A stretch of DNA of 64,000 bases from Mycocentrospora acerina (lineage: Eukaryota; Ascomycota; Dothideomycetes; Pleosporales), in NCBI GenBank assembly GCA_022701365.1, contig JAKUHH010000027.1:1-64000 (forward strand). The letters run 5' to 3'. Position 1 is the first letter of the stretch. Every line of letters begins with the position of its first letter. Below, piece after piece: positions 12,021-23,601 of this stretch. The position numbers and the translations under genes are program-made. The notes under the pieces were generated by a model, which was not told where the DNA came from, made no database searches, and worked only from the letters and a program-made list of their open reading frames with translations.

Positions 12021-13841
12021 TCACCTATCAATCAAGGAGTTGTGTTGAAAGACTCCACATCCTGTTGTATATCATCAGCAACCCGATATGAACAGGGTGT
12101 TTAGTATGTGAACATACCTTGTGTATCGCCGGAAGCGACTTCGAATATCAACTTGTCACCCTTTTCCATTACTACATTGGTGGGCCAGATCTCAACATCG
12201 ACGGGATATACCTCACCAGGAAGAACTGGTAGAACGTCTGTAGAGAAGTAGTCGCGGTAAGGAAGATATGGCCTATGTCTAGCATGTTCAGTATGAACCT
12301 TTCTTAGTGACACGCGGAGCCACCCTTTACACAAAGGGACACCATCACCCGCAGTTCCTGTGTAGAGAATCTCTTTACCTTGAGGAGATAAATGTCTGAG
12401 CGTAACGAAGAGGTCGATATCAGTTGGAACTGCACCACCAGAATATGGGGACACGGACACGTTGAGATGTGCAGTAACATGACCTGTTACCTCTGTTTCT
12501 TCTTGGAATGATGATGTGGTGAATTGAAGTAGTTGAGGGTGATCAGCGTCTCCCAGGGCTTTATATCCTAGTTTTGACCTGTTCGTAATTTCCGGACTTG
12601 TGATCTCGAGACTGAGATCGGGAGTGAGATAGTAGGGTATGTACTGTGTTCTGGCAATCGGCCATTCGTATTCGACTCGGCGACTCCAAAGTCTCTCGCC
12701 TTCAGGGTTGTTGAATCCAACATCGCCCTTACGCAACACAAGATCGACTTTGGGAGCTGTGCCATTCGACCAACCATGCCTATCCTCGTTTTTGAGGAAG
12801 GCATCAAGAAAACTTCGTTGGACTTCAACTTCTTGTCCATAATAGAAAGGAAGGTCGTGGCGACCAGTTATAAACCGCAGGTATTTGAGATTCGACCCTG
12901 CACCAGTAAAGCCTTCAATGTTTCCACGCAGGTGAAGAAGAATCCCACCCCAATTGCCAACACTTAAAAGCGGTACCTGAACGTCGTCCAAGTTGTATTC
13001 CTTGGACGCGTAATATTCATCGTTTCTATAATAATTGTTGGCATTGTCGTCATTTTGATCAGTTCTGTTTGATAGAAGTTCTGCTTCACTGAGATCACCT
13101 TCGATTGTATCAGGTCCCCAGTTGGCAGAAGCCTTCCCAGGCTTCCCGTACTGATTCGACACAACTTGGCGATCCCACCAGAAACGAATAAACTTGTTCG
13201 ACAGAATACCGCCATGTCTACAGCGGTCCCGGTAGTAATCAGACATTCCTTCCCATGGAATCATGCAAGCAAGTCCTTTTGGTTGGCGAGCTGCTACTCT
13301 CCACTGACTTCCTGCAAAATAGCTAATACCTAGAAGGCCAATCTTTCCAGTTGACCAAGGCTGATCCGCAGCCCACTCAATAAGATCGAAAAATGCTTCA
13401 CTAGTGCCGCGAGACATGGTATCAAGCTTTCCAGGTGACTGACCAATACCACGCTCATCAGCACGGACTACCACATACCCATGGGAAGTCCAAAATCCCG
13501 GATCCGGAGTTTCCCATGCGGCATGAGGAGATTTGTGCTCCGGATTCAACTCAGCGTAAGATTGAGCATGAAAGCTACATATATCAGTGATTTATATATA
13601 TAGCAAGGATATGATGCCATTGGATACATATGACAACTTACTCTTCATACGGAATGTCTTTCCCGTAAGGGCCATAAGTAACTATGACTGGCCATCGACT
13701 TGCCCCATCCTTTGGTCTAAACACGTTGCATCGTACAAGACCTGGCGAGGACCTCAAAGGAACCGTCGCATTTTGTTCGAAGATGTATGTAAAAGATGAC
13801 TCTTCCACAACGGTGATATCATCTCGCACTTTGATAGGCAT
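12021..13841 (-). CDS. CocE/NonD-type hydrolase (X-Pro dipeptidyl-peptidase S15 family)
   Basis: Alpha/beta hydrolase of the CocE/S15 family, which cleaves acyl esters or amides. Three exons fit: 13841-13642, 13574-12118 and 12061-12021, giving 565 residues. The N-terminal exon holds the conserved VIVTYGPYGKD strand. Exon 2 has RADERGIGQSPG, the nucleophile elbow GLLGISYFAGSQW with Ser, and FITGRHDLPFY near the catalytic Asp/His. The C-terminal jelly-roll domain ends with ASGDTQG. The last 13 codons, ending QHNSLIDR, are recovered only with the third exon and match the family's GDTQGCG.FQHN ending. No signal peptide, so probably intracellular. It is divergent from the flavin monooxygenase across 550 bases and may release the monooxygenase substrate from an ester or amide. 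Confidence 0.92.
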
Positions 13842-14393
13842 CTTTAAGAAGCCCTTTACGGCAGAGATACGAAGTTTTGATAATATGAGATAAGAGTATA
13901 ACTTATAGAACCAAAACAGAAGTGTCTGGCAGGTGGATTTTACAGTCTAACTTGCGCTCTTTTGTTTTTTATCGTTTCACAACTTCGAACTCATTGATAG
14001 GGGGTATTACATGCGCATAGTGTTCCTCGTCTCGTACATAGCCCTCGGTCCGATGTGGGCATAATGCGGGGCCGAAGTGGTCGGCTTGCAAAGAAGTGCG
14101 GGGAATTCGAACAGCTACTATAGCAATTAGACCAGACACGCAGGGCCCCACTTGCAATCGAAATAGGACCAAATCAAGTGGTGTAAGACCGACCATCCGG
14201 AACACTAATATAAGATTAACAGGTGGAAATTGTTGCTGGGTTTTTTCTCCCCTTCACAAAAGAAATCTTCAGGCAGTTCGGCAACCGGATTATTCCTCGC
14301 ATAATCAAATTTATTCAGTTTTCTATACGTAACAAAAATTTCGCCTGTCTGATACCTGCTTCAATTCTTGATCTTGATCAAGATATTTGAGTT
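13842..14393. other. Divergent promoter region (CocE hydrolase / flavin monooxygenase)
   Basis: A 550-base gap separates two divergent start codons. It contains a TGCGGGGCC element at 14065-14073 and a GC-rich segment near 14040-14110. No coding sequence is recognised. Confidence 0.55.
14065..14073. promoter_or_regulatory. TGCGGGGCC element shared with the 6.6-kb divergent promoter
   Basis: The nine bases are identical to the left part of the palindrome at 6635-6648. The GCGGGG core fits the CreA-type consensus. Its location midway in a second divergent promoter of the same gene set suggests common control; this is an inference from two occurrences. Confidence 0.35.
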
Positions 14394-16565
14394 ATGCCTG
14401 CTATCATTCAGACAAATGGCTCCGATTTCATGGGATCCGAAAGCAGAGAACCAAGGCAATTGAAAATTGTGATAGTTGGCGGTGGTATTGGTGGTTTAAC
14501 GGCGGGTCTTGCCTTGCGCCAAGTCGGTCACAAAGTAGTCATTCTTGAGCAATGGGATGGCAATAATGAGACTGGCGCGGCGATTCACCTTGCGCCAAAT
14601 TCCAACGGTATCCTCAGACGACTTGGACTCTTTGCTGAGAAAATCGGTGCCAACAACATGAACAGGTTGACCGAGTATGCGACAAATGGATCTTTAATCA
14701 GAAGTATTGATCTCATTGAATCTAACAAGCAATGGCAGCACCCATGGCAACTCGTACATCGTGTCCATCTTCACTCCGAGCTTCAAAGGCTTGTTAAGTC
14801 TCCGGACAGACCTGGAGAGCCCGTAGAAATCAGATACTCCAGCCAGGTGGTCGATTTTGAGCCAGATACTGCCACTGCCATACTCGCAAGTGGAGAGCGC
14901 ATCTCTGGCGACGTTCTCATTGGCGCAGACGGCGTTTTCTCTCAATCACGCTCCAAAGTCGAAGGAGGTCATATCAAACCCTTTTCCTCTGGAAAAAGTG
15001 CCTTCCGCTTTCTTGTTGATAAGCAAGAGGCCTTGAAGGACCCCTTAACCAAAAAGTTTGCCGAGCAAGACGGTGAGCTTGTCATGATTCTCGGGCCCGA
15101 CAGCAAGATTGTCGCATATCCGTGTCGCAATAACGAACTTTTGAATTTTATCTGTATACATCCATCAGAGAAAACAATGGCGCCCTCGGATGACTGGAAT
15201 GTTGGTGGGAGTAAAAAAGCGCTACTCGACGTGTACAGTGAATACGATGAATCGGCGAAAGCACTATTGAACAAGTCAGACCCCAAAACCCTCAAAGTGT
15301 GGCAACTACTCGATATGGAAAGACTGCCTACTTGGGTTAATGACAAGCTTGCTCTTCTTGGCGATGCCGCCCATCCTTTCCTTCCTCATCAGGGCCAAGG
15401 AGGTGGCGTAGCTATCGAGGATGCCGCAGCTCTAGCGGTTGTACTTCCTCTAGGAACAGAACCTAGTGATGTACCGGAGCGCCTCAAACTCTACGAAAAA
15501 TGTCGGTATGAGCGTGCTCATAGAATTCAGGAGTACACACGTGTCGCTGGCAAATGTCTGGCAGATCAAGACAAGGTAGACAGTAAGTTTACTCTTCTAA
15601 GGTGATAAATTATCAACTAACAAATTCTAGTGATGGAGTACACCAACTATAACTTTGGGCACGACGAATTCGATAGCGCATCCAAGGTCTTTGATGAATG
15701 GCGTTGGGAAAAGGACCCAGAACTCTACTGGAGAATGCCCATCTCTTTTGGTCCAGCCCCAGGTCCTAGACAAGCTCTCTACACCAACAAACCTCAACCT
15801 GCTCGCCACTCAACTTTCTGCACTGCATCGGTTAAGTTCAAGACATCAAGGACATTTCTTCAAAACCTTTTCCCAACCAAGTCTTTCACTTTCAAAAGCG
15901 CTAGTACTGTAGCATACGCAAGCTTCTCGCAAACAACATTAGGAAAAATGGAGTGGCTTGGAGGATCTGGTTACAAACATTTTGGCCTATACATCCATGG
16001 TGTCCGGTACACCAAAGACAACAGGGAAACTGTGGATGGTACCTACTTACCCTTGCTCTTCGAATCCCTCACGGACCCGATTGTGAGCGGCCGGGAAGAG
16101 CTTGGAATGCCGAAGGTTTTCTGCGATATTGATATTCGCCGTCGACAAGATTCGTATCGCGTCCGTACAGGCTGGCAAGGTTCGATGTTTGGCAAACTAA
16201 ATTTGGATGAGTTGGAGCAAGTTGATCCATCGACCGAAGCTGGCACGATTGGTGGTGAAGCAGATTACGGAATTTTAACCTACAAGTATGTTCCTGCTGT
16301 AGGTGAGCGTGGCAAAGCGGATGCAGCATATGCCGTCGTAGTTCCCCACGCAGAAGAGTCGAAGGTGGTGCCAAGTAAAGTTGAAGCCGTTTGGAAGGCT
16401 AAGAAACCGAGTTTTAGTTTCGACAGCTTGACACAACAAGATCTGCCAACTCTTCACCACATAGTGTCCAAGCTTGCGCAAATACCTATTTATGAGTATG
16501 TTTCAGGAAAGGTAGTGGAAGGTTATGGAGTTCCAGATGTTTCCGCCGCACGTAGAATAGAGTAG
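14394..16565 (+). CDS. FAD-dependent aromatic-type monooxygenase fused to acetoacetate decarboxylase-like domain
   Basis: A two-domain enzyme of 707 residues from exons 14394-15582 and 15631-16565. Residues about 20-390 are a class A flavin monooxygenase like salicylate hydroxylase: the FAD fingerprint VGGGIGGLTAGLALRQVGHK, the DG motif GADGVFSQ and the GD motif LLGDAAHPFLPHQGQG. Residues about 430-700 resemble the acetoacetate decarboxylase superfamily, with GREELGMPKVF aligning to the clostridial active-site segment. Lys558 would be the Schiff-base lysine, while the neighbouring second lysine of the classical enzyme is Val here. The intron lies at the domain border and splicing is in frame, so this looks like one transcript. 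Hydroxylation coupled to decarboxylation or to acting on a keto product is a reasonable guess. It is divergent from the CocE hydrolase. Confidence 0.9.
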
Positions 16566-17106
16566 ATAATGGTTCAATATTAGAGGTCAAATGTACTGCA
16601 GCAGGTAGTTGTTCGCATTCAATGTGTAATTGTTCATGTTAGAACTCCAGGCAATCTACTATGCATGGAACGACTATAATTTAATCGTCTGCCTGATTGG
16701 CTTTCACGCAACCCACACTTTGTAACTCTCGCATAGGCAAGGGTTTCAAAAGATTTTTTTTCACGTCTGGCATGGCCTTTGTGCCCTTGTGAACTGGACG
16801 ATGGTGTGTAAGCTGATATGTCTCATGATTGGACCTCGGCTATTGGCGGTTGCGTTCCCCACTCCCTACACTTGAAATGACCCGCCCACATTAACCTGTA
16901 TGGTTCGATCGACTCCGCCCACAAGCCGACTTGTTCACCAAAAACTTTGTCAGCACACTACGGTAACCACAATGAAACCAAGCTCGTTTCGCGATCATTG
17001 AAGAGGCGTAAATACACAAGTATTTCTTCCACGAAATCTGAGTTATCAATTCACAATCTTTAAACACTGACACGCGGCACGCGAACAATTTCAAATCTAC
17101 CACAAG
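16566..17106. other. Intergenic, promoter of the cupin gene
   Basis: No gene is recognised in these 540 bases. A minus-strand open frame covers its end but is antisense to the cupin gene and looks fortuitous. Confidence 0.5.
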
Positions 17107-17691
17107 ATGGCCACCACACAACGCGAAATGCTTGATAACAACCTTCCGATTATCAATCGCATAATCACGACCCATGATGGTAGTGGAAAGGCCGTCTTCT
17201 CTTCGGACATTCCTGATAGATTGCCATTTCAAGAACTCCCGGATGGGGCGCGATTTTGCCTTGGATATGCAACAAACACTGTGCCAGCCAATTTGAACGA
17301 TAATACAGACTTGCGCACATATCAAAAATTTCTCGAAGAGAAGCCGGGTGTTATGATTCCTAATGGAACAGTTTGTCGTATTGTCGACATGATGCCTGGC
17401 GCAACAAGTCCCATGCACAGAACTGTTAGTCTCGACTATGGCGTTGTGTTGGAAGGTGAGGTTGAGCTCGTATTAGACAGCGGGGAAAAAATGCTGATGC
17501 AAAGGGGCGATGTGGCTGTTCAAAGGGGTACCAATCATGCATGGGTAAATGCCAGCGTCGACAAGTGGGCAAGAATGCTCTACGTTCTTCACGAGGCTGA
17601 GCCGCTACTGGTTGATGGAAAGAAACTTGAGGAGGACTACGGGGGTATACCGGGCGTAAGACCGTCTAAAGAGACAAAAAATAATTCCTAA
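17107..17691 (+). CDS. Small cupin-domain protein
   Basis: An intronless 194-residue protein with one cupin fold in its C-terminal half. Cupin motif 1 is degenerate: SPMHRTVSLDYGVVLEGEVEL keeps one His, a DYG turn and the Gly-rich end. Motif 2 is GDVAVQRGTNHAWVN with a His. These could still hold a metal through two histidines plus others. The N-terminal half carries no known domain. Such proteins often accompany aromatic-degradation and polyketide genes in fungi; an isomerase, decarboxylase or dioxygenase role is possible, but nothing in the sequence decides. It lies just after the monooxygenase fusion on the same strand and before the regulator. Confidence 0.85.
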   Translation: MATTQREMLDNNLPIINRIITTHDGSGKAVFSSDIPDRLPFQELPDGARFCLGYATNTVPANLNDNTDLRTYQKFLEEKPGVMIPNGTVCRIVDMMPGATSPMHRTVSLDYGVVLEGEVELVLDSGEKMLMQRGDVAVQRGTNHAWVNASVDKWARMLYVLHEAEPLLVDGKKLEEDYGGIPGVRPSKETKNNS

Positions 17692-18766
17692 AGGGACAGG
17701 AAAATACTACGATGATTGTAGATGTGCCATGTGTTGAAGATTAGCTCCAGGGTGCTATTCTGTCCGCCAATCCTAGCCACCATGGGACATATATAGATCA
17801 GCCTTACATCTCCTCTGACAGTTGTTCAATTAAATCAGTTGATCTCTTATATTCAATCCTTACTTCCTATATTATCGTTCAACACCTTAGGTTTAGGTAA
17901 GACATTTACTACAGAACCAGCTACCGTAATGATCACCGTGCCACGATCCTGAATATGAATCACCATTTCACCAATCCTTAACGCATACTCTTCTTTTTGT
18001 ACAACTAATCCTGGCCTTTACAGAAATCTGAACACAAGCTTTTGCCTCCACTTAAGACTATTCAGTTTTAAATTTGGGGGTTTTCTACCGCATTTCAGCA
18101 TGCTTTCTCTAGCCAGTGAAAGAAAAAAAGTACCTAAAAATCAATTAAAGATAGGCTCTTCTATATCTCCTCTAGCAAAACGCTGTTTCAAATATCATTA
18201 TCGATTTGAATGACGACTCTTTCGAAGATTTTCGTCTAACAGCATCGCCCTAAATTCATGACAAGTTCGAGTTTCTAAAGGACGAAATTTCAGTCAAAGT
18301 TAGTAGAAGACAAGCTCGACATTTCTGTTGCAATTGATATTCTGAATGCTATTCAAATGTGGCTATTCAATTTACTCGAGTTGGGACTATTATTTCATCT
18401 ACAGATTTGATTTAATTTGGCATGCAGCAGTTAAGCTTAACGTATCATAGTTGGACAAGCGACTAGGAGTGGGTTAATTTGTATTTACTTTGCAACTCTT
18501 TCGTAAGCAACAAAAGAGGCAAGAGATTGCGAAACCTGTATGGCGATATTCGGACCAGCTTAGTTTGGGTATTTGCGAAGGCGACTGTCGTGATGTGGGC
18601 TTCAGACACCGCCTCCACGAAACAATATGCACAGTCGTTTTCTTGAGTGCTCTGCCCTTGCTCTAATGCGGCAAATGTATACGGACAGCCAATCAGATAC
18701 TATGACGCTAATGACTTCTTGGCTTCTTATTCGCCTAATGAGACTATTAACCCCGCAACCCCAGAG
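17692..18766. other. Intergenic, upstream of the zinc-finger regulator
   Basis: About 1.1 kb, AT-rich, without a recognisable gene in its first 900 bases. The last 120-140 bases (from 18627 or 18647) are open in two frames and might contain a further N-terminal exon of the regulator. Confidence 0.45.
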
Positions 18767-21700
18767 ATGGATGCCGAGTCCTTGGTGCCTCTCCGACGCT
18801 TACGCAGCTTCGACAAAACTTGCCCACTTATCTTCCGACTTGCGTCCACAACTTGCGCCCTCACTTCCGGACTTCGACCTCCAGAATCTCACCGCACAAT
18901 TCCGCCGCACATGTCGTCGAGGACTGGAGTATCTGCGAATCCCACGCTCCCCACATCATCTGACGGCTCCCTGCAGCCTACATCTCTTATTGGTCAGCTC
19001 CTACCAAATACTACCGAAAGCCGGCACCTACTGCTGGCCACTCCCGACCCGAATATTGCAATCTTGCGGGGAAACGCGCCTTTTTCTTGTAATGTATGCA
19101 AACGTTGCTATTCCAGAGTTGATCATCTCGCTCGCCATTATCGTTCACGTAAGCGAAATTTTCTTTGACGCTTTCATTGATTTGTTTGTACAATCCACTT
19201 CATTCTGCCGTTTTCAACGTGATTTCACTAGAATTGTTTTCAACTAGATGTACTTGACCCACTCAGTCTTTGTGCCTAGATACGCATGAACGGCCGTTCC
19301 CATGTGAGGTCTGCGGGAAGAACTTCTCAAGAGCGTAAGTTGTTCAGCATTATTGAGAGAAGACCTTCTTGGGAGATATGCTCACTCTTTCGTAGCGATC
19401 TCCTTAAAAGACACGCTACCGGTCACGTCGATGGGGTCATCAAAAAGCGTAGGCGACAATTTTCGCCGAACATGAGGGTATCAGTTGCATGTGTAGGGTG
19501 CTCGACAGCCAAACTCAAATGTGGAGACGAAAAGCCTTGTCGTAGATGCATCAAAAAGAACATTGATTGCTTGCCACCGAGTACTATCGACCCTAATAGT
19601 GGTTCCCAATTAACTAGCCAAGGGTGGGGTAAGTACATAGTTCAAGATCTCGTCATGATATATGCTAATATTCAGGGAAGCTATAATGCCATCGGTCGCC
19701 GGGCAAAGTACAAACTTAAACGAGCAAGATTTAGTACAAAATCAGCAATATTTGCATCAGTCGTCGCAAGAAGGTGTGGAACACGTTCTTCAGCACCAAC
19801 AACGGCACAACGACTCACATAGTTCGATTCCTCAGTCTGATATATTGAGCCGAGAAGTAACAACTCCGGAGCCAATTATTGATAATCAGTTGTCCGAACA
19901 TGTCATCGACGCATTTCACACAACTTCTTTTCCTGAAGATCAACCCACAATTAACGCAGCTCTGCACGACAGCCTGACGATTGACAATATTTCGTTGGGT
20001 GACTTTTTAGCTGACATGCTTATGCCGATATCTCCCAGCGATATAATGCCAGGAATTACTACGACTGGCGTTTCCGACTTGCTTATCCGGGATGTTCTAG
20101 ATTTCGGGAACGATGTTAATTTTGAGATGAATGATCTCGATTTTGGATTTCTTAACTCATACGATGCATCAACTATTCCGACATACCATCTGTTGACAGT
20201 AGATAACACTGTATGTCCGCCATCTCGTGCTGAAGATGAAAATGTGGCAGAAGTCAGTCCTCTCTCTGTTGAAGCATTCCAAAGATCCTTATGGCGATGG
20301 AAGCCTGGCAAATCTGACAAGGGACACGGTGAGCAAATGAGCCTCTCCCTTCCTTATGACATCAGCGCCTCCATCCCACATACACTCAGATCATGCGGAG
20401 AGGCTTTAATGCAGCCTGCTCGTGATAAGATCATGGCAATGTTGTTCAGTATCTGTGAGCAAGATGCCTTTTCCAGGATTGTTTCTCAATTTCCGTCTGT
20501 TGGAATTCTGGATCATCTCATGCAGGAGTTCTTGTCAGTGCATGATATTTCCTCAAAGTCATGTGTTCACATTCCTACTTTCCAGCCCCAAATCGTGCGT
20601 CCGGAGCTTGTTGCCATGGCTGTATCCTGCGGAGCTGTACGTAGCGCGGTACCTGCCGTCCGCAAACTGGGGTTCGCGCTACAGGAAGCCGTGCGACTTG
20701 CCCTTCCCAAAGCTGTAGGTATTTTTTTACGATTCTAGTTTCATGTGCTAACATACTCAGTTTGAAAAAGATAACAGCACGACACGTGATCTGCAGTTAT
20801 TGCAGGCTTATATCCTGCATCTTCATATTGGATTGTGGAGTGGTAATAAGCGAAAAATGGAAATCGCCGAAAGCCATGGTTTACCGTTGATCACTGTAGG
20901 TTCAAAAAAGCGCAGCATAGTCATAGATTTGTCACGACTAACTTTTCTCAAGATGCTTCGCCGCTCGGGTAGGCTAAAAAGACTCAAGAAGCTTCCTGCA
21001 ATACCCTCCATGGACGATCCGCCAGAAATGCTAGACATCAAATGGCGTGCCTGGGTCGAAGCTGAAAGCTTTAAGAGGTACGAAGACCAAATCCTACGAG
21101 AAGCTGCCTTCAATTTAGCTGATTTTTTTGAATTTAGATTGGCCTTTTGCATTGGAATGTTCGACTCTCAAATGTCAATGTCGTTCCACGTACCACCGTT
21201 GATTGCGTGCGGAGAATTGTCACTCGATCTTCCGGCGAACACCAATTTGTGGAAAGCAAGGGATCATTACGCATGGAGAGAGGAATACTTTATTTCCGAA
21301 TCAGCCACGAAAACCATACCACCTACAGTGGCTACTTGCATGCAGGATGTTCACGAAATGCTCGAAGTGCAAGACAAGATTGATCTTGCATTTTCAATCG
21401 ACATCACACTCAGTCTGTTTTGGAGAATCATCTGGGGTGCGAGGCAACTCCATACAACCACCAAGCAATACAACGAGCGATCAGCAACAATTTCGTTGAT
21501 ATCGAATCATTGGCAGCACGAGCTGAACCAGACGCTGCAGAGTTTTCGCATGGTCATTAGTGAGGCACAAGTCTTGACGCCATATGCTTGTATTCTACAT
21601 GAGCACCTGCTACTAAACTTATATGTGTCTTTTGAAGACTTGTCGCTTTTTGCTGGTAAAGAGGGCTACCAAGAGGCGCGACGCATCCTCCCGTCTTTGA

Positions 21701-22215
21701 AGCAGTGGGCCGAGAGTCGACACTCACGCCAAGCACTCTGGCATGCAGGCCAGGTCCTACGACAAGCTGCAGCTTTTGCTCCCACTACATTACAAGACTT
21801 TTATGCAATATCTCTTTACCATGCAGGCTTGACACTCTGGGCTTATGGGCTCCTCACCAAAGGACTGCGTCGCAAACAGATGCATGCAGTGAGCTCTAGT
21901 CGCGACAACCAGGTTCTGACTGCTGAAGGGCAAGACATAGTATTCCTGGACGGAATTGAATCGGGAGAAACGCAAAAGTTCATTGCTTTGAATCGAGCAA
22001 CACCCGTTATCAGGAAACAGGATGTGGTTTCTGGTCTCGAACATACCGTGGAGATGGTGTCGCTTGATGATCCTAAAAGCATCATGGAAAGTGTGGTCGG
22101 TGTTTTGCAGATGAACCACCGTGAGCACTGTATTCCTCCTCTCGTGGAGAATCTAACACGTCTGATGGAGGATCTCAGCAGAGTGGCAAACAAGGTGGCA
22201 AAACGATGTCGATAG
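18767..22215 (+). CDS. Transcription factor with C2H2 and Zn2Cys6 fingers and fungal-specific regulatory domain
   Basis: Nuclear regulator with two C2H2 fingers followed directly by a Zn2Cys6 cluster. Exons: 18767-19148, 19280-19334, 19396-19628, about 19681-20714 and 20761-22215, roughly 1,050 residues. Finger 1 is CNVCKRCYSRVDHLARH; finger 2, CEVCGKNFSRADLLKRH, is assembled by two splices. A basic KKRRRQ stretch and then CVGCSTAKLKCGDEKPCRRC follow. An acidic middle region and a long C-terminal part like the fungal_trans domain come after. The acceptor before exon 4 is unclear: the strong CAG at 19675 breaks the frame, while AAG at 19680 keeps it. The first ATG in frame is 18767, but an open frame extends upstream. 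It closes the cluster and is the likely local regulator. Confidence 0.85.
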
Positions 22216-22489
22216 CAAAACAAGATGTAGAAAATGAATTAAGGATGACTTGAAGCATAGGTGATTGAAGAAAATCTTATGGTGATGCCTTGTCTGTGTC
22301 AACGAGCTGATAGTTTTTGGCCGCGAGCATGAACAAAAGATTCAGCGTAAAGCATTCTACGTCTTCCATACCAATTTCGAACGTCGCTTTAAGTACCTTC
22401 TCAAAGACGGCAATACATAGAGTTTTAGGATCGAGTCCTTGGCTACAGAGGTTGATACTCTAGCGTGATCTAATGGCAGTGCTATGTTT
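22216..22489. other. Spacer between the regulator and a decayed gene
   Basis: I see no coding sequence here. It could contain unrecognisable parts of the degraded GH3 gene that starts to be readable at about 22490. Confidence 0.4.
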
Positions 22490-23240
22490 CTAGGAGCTAC
22501 AATACTATTCTTTGAGCATACAGGTGTATCACCTTCAACCAAGGCAGTCGAATAACTAGTAGCAAACCGAAACATGGCGATCGATCGTATGTGTAGGCAA
22601 AACAAGGGAGTTTGAATCAGAAGGCTATGACCGCGAACATGTGGATCTCACAGCTGATGAATGTAAGCCTTTCGACGCCGTCGCCACCGTCATCCCAAAC
22701 ATTATTGTGCTCAACTACTCTGGCCCTCCAGTAGGCACAAACCCGTTTTACGATAAATTTGCGCTGTTGAATTAGGCTTGGTTTCCTGGTCAGGAGTGCA
22801 GGCATGCCCTGGTATATATATATTTTCGGGGGAAGTCAACATAACACATGCGAGCGCCTACCGATGTCCTAGCCGCGTAAGCTCAAGGATAACCTGTCTT
22901 TCGGCATCCTTTCAACCGATGCTAAGGACTTCATTCGTTATGAGAAAGAATTGTTCATCGGACATCGTAAATACGATTTCTCCGATAAGCTTGATGAGTT
23001 ATTTCTGTTGGGTTTCTGTCAATCACACACGACTTTCTCACTTTCCTCAACATCTAAAGAGGGTGTTATTAAAGCAGCAAGTGACATGATCATAGACAGT
23101 GTTACATTATCAAATAGTGGCACAAGAGATGGGAATATAGTCGTAATACTTTACGTGCATCCTCTACCGATTGAATGGCTGATTCGACTTTTAAAGGATC
23201 TCAACGCAATCGCGATAACATCAAAATACTGCGGCTTCTA
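22490..23240 (+). pseudogene. Decayed glycoside hydrolase family 3 (beta-glucosidase) C-terminal part
   Basis: A chain of short frames on the plus strand reads like the C-terminal half of a GH3 beta-glucosidase. In order: PSTKAVE, then IVCVGKTREFESEGYDRE (relatives have VGxxxxxESEGFDR), IPNIIVLNYSGPPVGTNPF, a TAG stop before AWFPGQE, an RYEKELFIGHRKYDF segment (relatives have YxEGLFVGYRYYD), GFCQSHTTF (relatives GLSYTTF) and DSVTLSNSGTRDGN with VVILYV in the fibronectin-like domain. A tandem gatcgatc at 22579-22586 causes one frameshift and TAG near 22773 is one nonsense change. Nothing recognisable of the N-terminal catalytic barrel remains. No product is expected. Confidence 0.75.
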
Positions 23241-23601
23241 GTGTAAAAATAGATGCTACGCTGGATAAAACATAATGGGAGCTATTGTTCCGGGGAAAAA
23301 GACACTTATTATGTTGCGAAGGATATTTACAAGGTGTTGGTGCACTGCCAGTCATTAGCTGGAAGCGCGCGCATACGGTGTATGAAAATGGAGGTACCAC
23401 TATGAAGGCCGAAAACTTCAAGATTCATTAGAGCAAAGTTGATACCCAGAAAGCTGCGTACTCCTTGAAGAAAATAAGATAGAAGATGTTAGGTGACACC
23501 AAATCTCAACGAAACTGCTACCACTCTTGGAGAACTCGCGACACGGTCCACCAATTACCGAGAAATGAAGCATCTCAACTTTGCTCATGGTCTTCCAGAA
23601 T
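23241..23601. other. Spacer downstream of the metallopeptidase gene
   Basis: No gene is seen. It lies between the end of the GH3 remnant and the stop codon of the minus-strand peptidase. Confidence 0.45.
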
